NCBI GenBank assembly: GCA_905221605.1
Contig: CAJNDS010000960.1
Span: 1 to 47,914 of the forward strand
Origin: Symbiodinium natans
Taxonomy: Eukaryota; Sar; Dinophyceae; Suessiales; Symbiodiniaceae
Length of the DNA stretch: 47,914 nt
Direction: 5' to 3'
Positions 10,601 through 22,140 of the stretch are shown piece after piece (positions within the stretch are counted from its first letter, which is position 1; each line of letters starts with the position of its first letter). The notes beneath the pieces were generated by a model. That model saw only the letters and a list, made by a program, of their open reading frames with translations. It had not been told where the DNA came from and made no database searches. Both the position numbers and the translations under genes were made by a program.

Positions 10601-13600
10601 TTTGTCTTGGCAAAACCCGTGCTGGTGATAGTTCGCAGGTGCTTGTGGTAAGGTTTTTGTCTTGGCAAAACCCGTGGTGGTGATAGTTCGCAGGTCCTTG
10701 TGGTAAGGTTTGTGTCTTGGCAAAACCCGTGGTGGTGATGTTTCGAAGATGCTTGTGGTAAGGTTCTTGTCTTGGCAAAACCCATTGCTGTCATAGTTCG
10801 CAAGTGCTTGTGGTAAGGTTTTTTGTCTTGGCAAAAACCGTGGCGGTGATAGTTCGCAGGTGCTTGTGGTAAGGTTTTTGTCTTGCCAAAATCTGTGGTG
10901 GTTATAGTTCGTAGGTGCTTTTGGTAAGTTTTTGTCTTGGCAAAACCCGTGGTGGTGATAGTTCGCAGGTGCTTGTGGTAAGGTTTTTGTCTTGGCAAAA
11001 CTCGTGGTGGTTATAGTTCGCAGGTCCTTGTGGTAAGGTTTTTGTCTTGGCAAAACCCGTGGTGGGGATAGTTCGCAGGAGCTTGCGAAAAAGATTTAAT
11101 CTTGGCAAGACCCGTGGTGGTGATAGTTCGCAGGTGCTTGTGGTCAGGATTTTGTCTTGGCAAAACCCGTGGTGGTGATAGTTCGCAGGTGCTTGTGGTA
11201 AGATTTTTGTCTTGGCAAAACCCGTGTTGGTGATAGTTCTTAGGCGCTTGTGGTAAGGTTTTTGTCTTGGCAACACCCGGGGTGGTGATAGTTCGCAGGT
11301 GCTTGTGGTAAGGTTTTTGTCTTGGCAAAACCCGTGGTGGTGACAGTTCGCAGGTGCTTGTGGTAAGCTATTGTCTTGGCAAAACCCGTGGTGGTGATAG
11401 TGCGCAGGTGCTTGTGGTAAGGTTTTTGTCTTGGCAAAACCCGTGGTGGTGATAGTTCGCAGGTGCTTGCGGTAAGGTTTTTGTCTTGGCAAAACCCGTG
11501 GTGGTGATAGTTCGCAGGTGCTTGGGGTAAGGTTTTTGTCTTGGCAAAGCCCGTGGTGGTGATAGTTCGCAGGTGCTTGTGGTAAGGTTTTTGTCTTGGC
11601 AAAACCCGTGGTGGTGACAGTTCGCAGGTGCTTGTGGTAAGGTTTTTGTCTTGGCGAAACGCGTGGTGGTGATAGTTCGCAGGTGCTTCTGGTAAGGTTT
11701 TTGTCTTGGCAAAACCCGTGGTGGTGATAGTTCGCAGGTGCTTGTGATAAGGTTTTTGTCTTGGCAAAGCCCGTGGTGGTGATAGTTCGCAGGTGCTTGT
11801 GGTAAGTTTTTTGTCTTGGCAAAGCCCGTGGTGGTGATAGTTCGCAGGTGCTTGTGGTAAGGTTTGTGTCTTGGCAAAACCCGTGGCGGTGATAGTTCGC
11901 AGGTGCTTGTGGTAAGGTTTTTGTCGTGGCAAAACCCGTGGTGGTGACAGTTCGCAGGTGCTTGTGGTAAGGTTCTTGTCTTGGCAGAACCCATGGTGGT
12001 GATAGTTCGCAGGTGCTTGTGGTAAGGTTTCTGTCTTGGCAAAACTCGTGGTGGTGATAGTTCGCAGGTGCTTGTGGTAAGGATTCTGTCTTGGCAAAAC
12101 CCGTGGTGGTGATAGTTCGCAGGTGCTGGTGGTAAGGTTTTTGTCTTGGCAAAACCCGTGGTGGTGATAGTTCGCAGGTGCTTGTGGTAAGGTTTTTGTC
12201 TTGGCAAAACCTGTGGTGGTGATAGTTCGCAGGTGCTTATGGTAAGTTTTTTTGTCTTGGCAAAACCCGTGGCGGTGATGGTTCGCATGTGCTTGTGGTA
12301 AGGTTTTTGTCTTGGCAAAAACCGTGGTGGTGATAGTTCGCAGGTGCTTGTGGTAAGTTTTTTGTCTTGGCAAAACCCGTGGTGGTGATTGTTCGTAGGT
12401 GCTTGTGGTAAGGTTTTTGTCTTGACGAAACCCGTGGTGGTGATAGTTCGCAGGTGCTTGTGGTAAGGTTTTTGTCTTGGCAAATTCCGTGGTGGTGATA
12501 GTTCGCAGGTGCTTGTTGTAAGTTTCTTGTCTTGGCAAATTCCGTGGTGGTGATAGTTCGCAGGTGCTTGTGGTAAGGTTTTTATCTTGCCAAGATCTGT
12601 GGTGGTGATAGTTCGCAGGTGCTTGTGGTAAGGTTTCTGTCTTGGCAAATTGCGTGGTGGTGATAGTTCGCAGCTACTTATGGTAAGGTTTTTGTCTTGG
12701 CAAAACCCGTGGTAGGGATAGTTCGCAGGTGCTTGTGGTAAGTTTCTTGTCTTGGCAAAACCCGTGGTGGTGATAGTTCGTAGGTGCTTCTGATTAGGTT
12801 TTTGTCTTGGCAAAACCCGTGATGGTGATAGTTCTCAGGTGCTTGTGGTAAGACTTTTGTCTTGACAAACCCCGTGGTGGGATAGTTCGCAGTGCTTATG
12901 GGAAGTTTTTTGTCTTCTCAACGCGCGTAATGGTAATGGTACGCGTTCGCAGGCGCTTGTGGTAAGGCTTTTGTCTTGCCAAAATCTATGGTGGTGAAAG
13001 TTCGTAGCTACTTTTGGTAAGGTCTTTGTCTTGGCAAAACCCGTGGTGGTGATAGTTCGCAGATGCTTGTGGTAAGGTTTTTGTCTTGGCAAACCTCGTG
13101 GTGGTGATAGTTCGCAGGTGCTTGTGGTAAGGTTTTTGTCTTGGCAAATTCCGTGGTGGTTTGATAGTTCGTAGGTGCTTGTGATAAGGTTTCTGTCTTG
13201 GCAAGTTCGCAGGTGCTTGTGGTCAGGTTTTTGTCTTGGCACAACCCGTGGCTGTCATAGTTCGTAGGAATTGTGGTAAGGCTTTTTGTCTTGGCAAAAA
13301 CCGTGGTGGTGATAGTTCGCAGGTGCTTGTGGTAAGCTGTCTCGTTCGCAGGTGCTTGTGGTAAAGTTTGTGTCTTGGCAAAACCCGTGGTGGTGATAGT
13401 TCGCAGCTGCTTGTGGTAAGGTTTTTGTCTTGGCAAAACCCGGGGTGGTGATAGTTCGCAGGTGCTTACGGTAAGGTTTTTGTCTTGGCAAAACCCGTGG
13501 TGGTGATAGTTTGCAGGTGCTTGTGGTAAGGTTTTTGTCTTGGCAAAAACCGTGGCGGTGATAGTTCGCAGGTGCTTGTGGCAAGGTTTTTGTCTTGGCA

Positions 13601-15253
13601 AAGCCCGTGGTGGTGATGGTTTGCAGGTGCTTCTGGTAAGGTTTTTGTCTTGGCAAAACCCGTGGCGGTGATAGTTCGCAGGTGCTTGTGGTAAGGTTTT
13701 TGTCTTGGCAAAACCCGTGGTGGTGATAGTTCGCAGGTGCTTGTGGTAAGGATTCTGTCTTGGCAAAACCCGTGGTGGTGATAGTTCGCAGGTGCTTGTG
13801 GTAAGGTTTTTGTCTTGGCAAAGCCCGTGGTGGTGATAGTTCGCAGGTGCTTGCGGTAAGGTTTTTGTCTTGGCAAAATCAGTGGTGGTGATAGTTCGCA
13901 GGTGTTTGTGGTAAGGTTTTTGTCTGGGCAAAACCCGTGGTGGTGATAGTTCGCAGGTGCTTGTGGTAAGGTTTCTGTCTTGGCAAAACCTGTAGTGGTG
14001 ATAATTCGCAGGTGCTTGTGGTAAGGTTTTTGTCGTGGCAAAACCCGTGATGGTGATAGTTCTTAGGTGCTTGTGGTAAGGTTTTTGTCTTGGCAACACC
14101 CGTGGCGGTGATAGTTCGCAGGTGCTTGTGGTAAGGTTTTTGTCTTGGCAAAACCCGTGGTGGTGATAGTTCGTAGGTGCTTGTGGTAAGGTTTTTGTCT
14201 TGGCAAAACCCGTGACGGTGATAGTTCGCAGGTGCTTATATTAAAGTTTGTGTCTTGGCAAAACCCGTGGTGGTGATAGTTCGCAGGTGCTTGTGGTAAG
14301 GTTTTTGTCTTGGTGATAGTTCGCAGGTGCTTGTGGTAAGGCTTTTGTCTTGGCAAAACCCGTGGTTGTGATAGTTTGCAGGTGCTTGTGGTAAGGTTTT
14401 TGTCTTGGCAAAACCCGTGGTGGTGATAGTTCGCAGGTGCTTGTGGTAAGGTTTTTGTCTTGGCAAAACCCGTGGTGGTGATAGTTCGAGGTGCTTGTGA
14501 TAAGGTTTTTGTCTTGGCAAAAGCAAAACCCGTGGTGGTGATAGTTCGCAGGTGCTTGTGGTAAGGTTTTTGTCTTGGCAAAGCCCGTGGTGGTGATGGT
14601 TCGCAGGTGCTTGTGGTCAGGTTTGTGTCTTGGCAAAACCCGTGGCGGTGATAGTTTGCGGGTGCTTGTGGTAAGGTTTTTGTCTTGGCAAAACCCGTGG
14701 TGGTGATAGTTCGCAGGTGCTTGTGGTAAGGTTTTTGTCTTGGCAAAACCCGTGGTGTGATAGTTCGCAGGTGCTTGTGGTCAGGTTTTTGTCTTGGCAA
14801 AACCCGTGGTGGTGATAGTTCGCAGGTGCTTGTGGTAAGGTTTTGTCTTGGCAAAACCCGTGGTGGTGATAGTTCGCAGGTGCTTGTGGTCAGGTTTTTG
14901 TCTTGGAAAAACCCGTGCTTGTGGTAAGTATTTTGTCTTGGCAAAACCCGTGGTGGTGATAGTTCGCAGGTGCTTGTGGTAAGGTTTTTGTCTTGGCAAA
15001 ACCCGTGGTGGTGATAGTTCGCAGGTGCTTGTGGTAAGGTTTGTGTCTTGGCAAAACCCGTGGTGGTGATAGTTCGCAGGTCCTTGTGGTAAGGTTTTTG
15101 TTTTGGCAAAACTCGTGATGGTGATAGTTCGCAGGTGCTTGTGGTAAGGTTTTTGTCTTGGCAAAACCCGTGGTGGTGATAGTTCGCAGGTGCTTGTGGT
15201 AAGGTTTTTGTCTTTTCAAAACCCGTGGTGGTGATAGTTCGCAGGTGCTTGTG
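7639..15253 (+). repeat. higher-order repeat copy 2 (about 7.62 kb)
   Basis: This block is collinear with copy 1. The offset between matching markers is 7,638 up to about 9.8 kb, 7,689 at about 10.57 kb, 7,631 from about 11.08 to 14.4 kb, and 7,615 from about 14.93 kb to the end. The changes are small indels or gains and losses of monomers inside an otherwise conserved order. Two sections differ from copy 1. At about 9891-10445 the variants of copy 1 are replaced by near-consensus units. At about 14,480-14,890 normal units stand where copy 1 has its degenerate stretch. Near-identity of the remainder implies a recent duplication or strong homogenisation. Confidence 0.9.
9891..10445 (+). repeat. 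homogenised tract of near-consensus monomers
   Basis: About ten consecutive monomers match the array consensus almost perfectly, and about four in a row (10,201-10,440) show no difference that I can see. The corresponding section of copy 1 (about 2250-2810) holds distinctive variants, including CCCGGCTTGGGG and AAGTCCGGGG, which are absent here. The tract therefore looks like a local replacement by gene conversion or unequal exchange, or a consensus-filled stretch of assembly. Confidence 0.7.
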
Positions 15254-17724
15254 GTTAGGTTTTTGTCTTGGCAAAACCCGTGGTGGTGATAATTCGCATG
15301 TATTTGGTAAGGTTTTTGTCTTGGCAAAACCCGTGGCGGTGATAGTTCGCAGGTGCTTGTGGTAAGGTTTTTGTCTTGGCAAAACCCGTGGTGGTGATGG
15401 TTCGCAGGTGCTTGTGGTAAGGTTGTTGTCTTGGCAAAAACCCCTGGTGGTGATAGTTCGCAGGTGCTTGTGGTAAGGTTTTTGTCTTGGCAAAACCCGT
15501 GGTGGTGATAGTTCGCAGGTGCTTGTGGTAAGGCTTTTGTCTTGGCAAAACCCGTGGTGGTGATAGTTCGCAGGTATTTGAGGTAAGTTTTTTGTCTTGG
15601 CAAAACTCGTGGTGGTGATAGTTCGTAGGTTCTTATGGTATGGTTTTTGTCTTGGCAACTTCCGTGGTGGTGATAGTTCGCAGGTGCTTGTGGTAAGTTT
15701 CTTGTCTTGGCAAAACCCGTGGTGGTGATAGTTCGCAGGTGCTTGTGGTAAGGTTTTTATCTTGCCAAGATCTGTGGTGGTGATAGTTCGCAGGTGCTTG
15801 TGGTAAGGTTTCTGTCTTGGCAGATTCCGTGGTGGTGATAGTTCGCAGGTGCTTGTGGTAAGGTTTTTGTCTTGGCAACTTCCGTGGTGGTGATAGTTCG
15901 CAGGTGCTTGTGGTAAGTTTCTTGTCTTGGCAAAACCCGTGGTGGTGATAGTTCGCAGGTGCTTGTGGTAAGGTTTTTATCTTGCCAAGATCTGTGGTGG
16001 TGATAGTTCGCAGGTGCTTGTGGTAAGGTTTCTGTCTTGGCAGATTCCGTGTTGGTGATAGTTCGCAGCTACTTATGGTCAGGTTTTTGTCTTGGCAAAA
16101 CCCGTGGTAGGGATAGTTCGCAGGTGCTTGTGGTAAGTTTTTTATCTTGGCAAAACCCGTGGTGGTGATAGTTCGTAGGTGCTTCTGATTAGGTTTTTGT
16201 CTTGGCAAAATCCGTGATGGTGATAGTTCTCAGGTGCTTGTGGTAAGACTTTTGTCTTGACAAACCCCGTGGTGGGATAGTTCGCTGTGCTTATGATAAG
16301 TTTTTTGTCTTCTCAACGCGCGTAATGTTAATGGTACGCGTTCGCAGGCGCTTGTGGTAAGGCTTTTGTCTTGCCAAAATCTGTGGTGGTGAAAGTTCGT
16401 AGCTACTTTTGGTAAGGTCTTTGTCTTGGCAAAACCCGTGGTGGTGATAGTTCGCAGATGCTTGTGGTAAGGTTTTTGTCTTGGAAAAACCCGTGGTGGT
16501 GATAGTTCGCAGGTGCTTGTGGTAAGGTTTTTGTCTTGGCAAATTCCGTGGTGGTTTGATAGTTCGTAGGTGCTTGTGATAAGGTTTCTGTCTTGGCAAG
16601 TTCGCAGGTGCTTGTGGTCAGGTTTTTGTCTTGGCACAACCCGTGGCTGTCATAGTTCGTAGGAATTGTGGAAAGGCTTTTTGTCTTGGCAAAAACCGTG
16701 GTGGTGATAGTTCGCAGGTGCTTGTGGTAAGCTGTCTCGTTCGCAGGTGCTTGTGGTAAAGTTTGTGTCTTGGCAAAACCCGTGGTGGTGATAGTTCGCA
16801 GCTGCTTGTGGTAAGGTTTTTGTCTTGGCAAAACCCGTGGTGGTGATAGTTCGCAGGTGCTTACGGTAAGGTTTTTGTCTTGGCAAAACCCGTGGTTGTG
16901 ATAGTTTGCAGGTGCTTGTGGTAAGGTTTTTGTCGTGGCAAAACCCGTGGTGGTGATAGTTCGCAGGTGCTTGTGGTAAGGTTTTTGTCTTGGCAAAACC
17001 CGTGGTGGTGATAGTTCGCAGGTGCTTGTGGTAAGGTTTTTGTCTCGGCAAAAACCGTGGTGGTGATAGTTCGCAGGTGCTTGTGGTAAGGTTTTTGTCT
17101 TGGCTAAACCCGTGGTGGTGATAGTTCGCAGGTGCTTGTGGTAAGGTTTTTGTCTTGGCAAAACCCGTGGTGGTGATAGTTCGCAGGTGCTTGTGGTAAG
17201 GTTTTTGTCTTGGCAAAACCCGTGGTGGTGATAGTTCGCAGGTGCTTGTGGTAAGGTTTTTGTCTTGGCAAAACCCGTGGTAGTGATAGTTCGCAGGTGC
17301 TTGTGGTAAGATTTTGTCTTGGCAAAACCCGTGGTGGTGATAGTTCGCAGGTGCTTGTGGTAAGCATTTTATCTTGGCAAAACCCGTGCTTGTGGTAAGT
17401 ATTTTGTCTTGGCAAAACCCGTGGTGGTGATAGTTCGCAGGTGCTTGTGGTAAGGTTTTTGTCTTGGCAAAACCCGTGGTGGTGATAGTTTGCAGGTGCT
17501 TGTGGTAAGGTTTGTGTCTTGGCAAAACCCGTGGTGGTGATAGTTCGCAGGTCCTTGTGGTAAGGTTTTTGTTTTGGCAAAACTCGTGATGGTGATAGTT
17601 CGCAGGTGCTTGTGGTAAGGTTTTTGTCCTGGCAAAACCCGTGGTGGTGATAGTTCGCAGGTGCTTGTGGTAAGGTTTTTGTCTTTTCAAAACCCGTGGT
17701 GGTGATAGTTCGCAGGTGCTTGTG
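15254..17724 (+). repeat. higher-order repeat copy 3, internally deleted (about 2.5 kb)
   Basis: The block starts after the CTTTTCAAAACCC marker (about 15,213) and first follows the beginning of copies 1 and 2, for example AAGGTTGTTG at 15,419 versus 7,806. By about 15,650 it jumps to material matching about 4850 of copy 1 (units with ATCTTGCCAAGATCTG). It then carries the CTTCTCAACGCGCG marker at about 16,307, which lies 3,395 bp after the copy-2 marker. It ends with the truncated unit at 17,383 and CTTTTCAAAACCC again at about 17,694. A little over 5 kb of the higher-order unit is missing. A four-monomer section is also tandemly duplicated at exactly 220 bp (15,651 and 15,871). Confidence 0.75.
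15651..16090 (+). repeat. 220-bp local tandem duplication of four monomers
   Basis: The sequence CTTGGCAACTTCCG occurs at 15,651 and again at 15,871, exactly four 55-bp monomers apart. The following three variant units repeat in the same order: TAAGTTTCTTG, ATCTTGCCAAGATCTG and GGCAGATTCCG. The second copy differs by a GTGTTGG variant near its end. This is a small, recent unequal-crossover-type duplication inside the third higher-order copy. Confidence 0.8.
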
Positions 17725-20700
17725 GTTAGGTTTTTGTCTTGGCAAAACCCGTGGTGGTTATAGTTCGCAGGTGCTTGTGGTTTGTTTTTTGTCTTGGCAA
17801 AACCCGTGGCGGTGATAGTTCGCAGGTGCTTGTGGTAAGGTTTTTGTCTTGGCAAAACCCGTGGTGGTGATGGTTCGCAGGTGCTTGTGGTAAGGTTGTT
17901 GTCTTGGCAAAACCCGTGGTGGTGATAGTTCGCAGGTGCTTGTGATAAGGTTTTTGTCTCGGCAAAAACCGTGGTGGTGATAGTTCGCAGGTGCTTGTGA
18001 TAAGGTTTTTGTCTCGGCAAAAACCGTGGTGGTGATAGTTCGCAGGTGCTTGTGGTAAGGTTTTTGTCTTGGCAAAACCCGTGGCGGTCATAGTTCGCAG
18101 GTGCTTGTGGTCAGGTTTTTGTCTTGGCAAAACGCGTGGTGGTGATGGTTCGCAGGTGCTTGTGGTAAGATTTTTGTCTTGGCAAAACCCGTGGTGGTGA
18201 TAGTTCGCAGGTGCTTGTGGTCAGGTTGTCTTGGCAAAACCCGTGGTGGTGATAGTTCGCAGGTATTTGTGGTATGTTTTTTGTCTTGGCAAAACTCGTG
18301 GTGGTGATAGTTCGTAGGTTCTTATGGTATGGTTTTTGTCTTGGCAAAAGCCGTGGTGGTGATAATTCGCATGTATTTGGTAAGGTTTTTGTCTTGGAAA
18401 AACCCGTGGTGGTGATAGTTCGCAGGTGCTTGTGATAAGGTTTCTGTCTTGGCAAAGCCCGTGGTGGTGATTGTTCGCAGGTGCTTGTGGTAAGGTTTTT
18501 GTCTTGACGAAACCCGTGGTGGTGATAGTTCGCAGGTGCTTGTGGTAAGGTTTTTGTCTTGGCAAATTCCGTGGTGGTGATAGTTCGCAGGTGCTTGTGG
18601 TAAGTTTCTTGTCTTGGCAAAACCCGTGGTGGTGATAGTTCGCAGGTGCTTGTGGTAAGGTTTTTGTCTTGGCAAAACCCGTGGTGGTGATAGTTCGCAG
18701 GTGCTTGTGGTAAGTTTTTTGTCTTGGCAAAACCCGTGGTGGTGGTAGTTCGCAGGTGTTTGTGGTAAGGTTTTTGTCTTGGCAAAACCCGTGGTGGTGA
18801 TAGTTCGCAGGTGCTTGTGGTAAGGTTTTTGTCTTGGCAAAACCCGTGGTGGTGATAGTTCGCAGGTGCTTGTGGTAAGGTTTTCGTCTTGGCAAAACCC
18901 GTGGTGGTTATAGTTCGCAGGTGCTTGTGGTCAGGTTTGTGTCTTGGCAAAACCCGTCGTGGTGACAGTACGCAGTTGCTTGTCGTGTCTTGTCAAAACC
19001 CGTGGTGGTGATAGTACGCAGGTGCTTGTGAAAAGGTTTTTGTCTTGGCGAAACCCATGGTGGTGATAGTTCGCAGGTGCTTGTGGTAAGATTTTTGTCT
19101 TGGCAAAACCCGTGGTGGTGATAGTTCGCAGGTGCTTGTGGTAAGATTTTTGTCTTGGCAAAACCCGTGGTGGTGATGGTTCGCAGGTGCTTGTGGTAAG
19201 ATTGTTGTCTTGGCAAAACCCGTGGCGGTGATAGTTCGCAGGTGCTTGTGGTAAGGTTTTTGTCTTGGCAAAACCCGTGGTGGCGATAGCTCGCAGGTGC
19301 TTGTGGTAAGGTTTTTGTCTTGGCAAAACCCGTGGTGGTGATAGTTCGCAGGTGCTTGTGGTCAGGTTTTTGTCTTGGCAAAACCCGTGGTGGTGATAGT
19401 TCGCAGGTGCTTGTGGTAAGGTTTTTGTCTTTTCAAAACCCGTGGTGGTGATAGTTCGCAGGTGCTTGTGGTTAGGTTTTTGTCTTGGCAAAACCCGTGG
19501 TGGTGATAGTTCGCAGGTGCTTGTGGTCAGGTTTGTGTCTTGGCAAAACCCGTGGTGGTGATAGTTCGCAGGTGCTTATATTAAAGTTTGTGTCTTGGCA
19601 AAACCCGTGGCGGTGATAGTTCGCAGGTGTTTGTGGTAAGGTTTTTGTCTTGGCAAAACCCGTGGTGGTAATAGTTCGCAGGTGCTTGTGGTAAGGTTTC
19701 TGTCTTGGCAAATTCCGTGGTGGTGATAGTTCGCAGGTGCTTGTGGTCAGGTTTTTGTCTTGGCAAAACCCGTGGTGGTGATAGTTCGCAGGTGCTTGTG
19801 GTAAGGTTTTTGTCTTGGCAAACCCGTGGTGATGACAGTTTGCAGGTGCTTGTGGCAAGGTTTTGTCTTGGCAAAACCCGTGTGGTGATAGTTCGCAGGT
19901 GCTTGTGGTAAGGTTTTTGTCTTGGCAAAACCCGTGGTGGTGATAGTTCGCAGGTGCTTGTGGTAAGGTTTTTGTCTTGGCAAAACCCGTGGTGGTGATA
20001 GTTGGCAGCAGGTGCTTCTTCGTAAGGTTTTTGTCTTGGCAAAACCCGTGGTGGTGATAGTTCGCAGGTGCTTGTGGTAAGGTTTTTGTCTTGGCAAAAC
20101 CCGTGGTGGTGATAGTTCGCAGGTGCTTGTGGTAAGGTTTTGTCTTGGCAAAACCCGTGGTGGTGATAGTTCGCAGGTGCTTGTGGTAGGTTTTTGTCTT
20201 GGCAAAACCCGTTTGTGGTCTTGGCAAAACCCGTGGTGGTGATAGTTCGCAGGTGCTTGTGGTAAGGTTTTTGTCTTGGCAAAACCCGTGGTGGTGATAG
20301 TTCGCAGGTGCTTGTGGTAAGGTTTTTGTCTTGGCAGAACCCGTGGTGGTGATAGTTCGCAGGTGCTTGTGGTAAGGTTTTTGTCTTGGCAAATCTCGTG
20401 GCGGTGATAGTTCGCAGGTGCTTGTGGTAAGGTTTTGTCTTGGCAAAACCCGTGGTGGTGATAGTTCGCAGGTGCTTGTGGTAAGGTTTTTGTCTTGGCA
20501 AAACCCGTGGTGGTGATAGGTCGCAGGTGCTTGTGGTCAGGTTTTTGTCTTGGCAAAACCCGTGGCGGTGATAGTTCGCAGGTGCTTGTGGTAAGGTTTT
20601 TGTCTTGGCAAAACCCGTGGTGGTGATAGTTCGCAGGTGCTTGTGGTAAGGTTTGTGTCTTGGCAAAACCCGTGGTGGTGATGGTTCGAAGATGCTTGTG

Positions 20701-22140
20701 GTAAGGTTCTTGTCTTGGCAAAACCCGTTGCTGTCATAGTTCGCAAGTGCTTGTGGTAAGGTTTTTTTGTCTTGGCAAAAACCGTGGCGGTGATAGTTCG
20801 CAGGTGCTTGTGGTAAGGTTTTTGTCTTGCCAAAATATGTGGTGGTTATAGTTCGTAGGTGCTTTTGGTAAGGTTTTTTGTCTTGGCAAAACCCGTGGTG
20901 GTGATAGTTCGCAGGTATTTGTGGTAAGGTTTTTGTCTTGGCAAAACTCGTGGTGGTTATAATTCGCAGGTCCTTGTGGTAAGGTTTTTGTCTTGGCAAA
21001 ACCCGTGGTGGGGATAGTTCGCAGGAGCTTGCGAAAAAGATTTAATCTTGGCAAGACCCGTGGTGGTGATAGTTCGCAGGTGCTTGTGGTCAGGATTTTG
21101 TCTTGGCAAAACCCGTGGTGGTGATAGTTCGCAGGTGCTTGTGGTAAGATTTTTGTCTTGGCAAAACCCGTGTTGGTGATAGTTCTTAGGCGCTTGTGGT
21201 AAGGTTTTTGTCTTGGCAACACCCGGGGTGGTGATAGTTCGCAGGTGCTTGTGGTAAGGTTTTTGTCTTGGCAAAACCCGTGGTGGTGACAGTTCGCAGG
21301 TGCTTGTGGTAAGCTATTGTCTTGGCAAAACCCGTGGTGGTGATAGTGCGCAGGTGCTTGTGGTAAGGTTTTTGTCTTGGCAAAACCCGTGGTGGTGATA
21401 GTTCGCAGGTGCTTGCGGTAAGGTTTTTGTCTTGGCAAAACCCCTGGTGGTGATAGTTCGCAGGTGCTTGGGGTAAGGTTTTTGTCTTGGCAAAACCCGT
21501 GGTGGTGATAGTTCGCAGGTGCTTGTGGTTTGTTTTTTGTCTTGGCAACACCCGGGGTGGTGATAGTTCGCAGGTGCTTGTGGTAAGGTGTTTGTCTTGG
21601 CAAAACCCGTGGTGGTGACAGTTCGCAGGTGCTTACGGTAAGGTTTTTGTCTTGGCGAAACCCGTGGTGGTGATAGTTCGCAGGTGCTTGTGGTAAGGTT
21701 TTTGTCTTGGCAAAACCCGTGGTGGTGATAGTTCGCAGGTGCTTGTGATAATGTTTTTGTCTTGGCAAAGCCCGTGGTGGTGATAGTTCGCAGGTGCTTG
21801 TGGTAAGTTTTTTGTCTTGGCAAAGCCCGTGGTGGTGATAGTTCGCAGGTGCTTGTGGTAAGGTTTGTGTCTTGGCAAAACCCGTGGCGGTGATTGTTCG
21901 CAGGTGCTTGTGGTAAGGTTTTTGTCGTGGCAAAACCCGTGGTGGTGACAGTTCGCAGGTGCTTGTGTGAGGTTCTTGTCTTGGCAGAACCCATGGTGGT
22001 GATAGTTCGCAGGTGCTTGTGGTAAGGTTTCTGTCTTGGCAAAACCCGTGGTTGTGATAGTTCGCAGGTGCTTGTGGTAAGGATTCTGTCTTGGCAAAAC
22101 CCGTGGTGGTGATAGTTCGCAGGTGCTTGTGGTAAGGTTT
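17725..22140 (+). repeat. higher-order repeat copy 4, partial (about 4.4 kb)
   Basis: The block begins with a GTGGTGGTTATAG unit, like bases 1 and 7639, and follows higher-order positions 1 to about 4480. Shared markers are the CTTGTCGTGTCTTGTC unit at about 18,980 (9,974 bp after its copy-2 counterpart) and AAAAAGATTTAATC at about 21,034 (9,946 bp after). Internal differences include an extra CTTTTCAAAACCC marker at about 19,432 and irregular units at about 20,000-20,230. Beyond about 22,140 the order reverts to variants belonging to position 3250 of the unit, so collinearity ends there. Confidence 0.75.
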
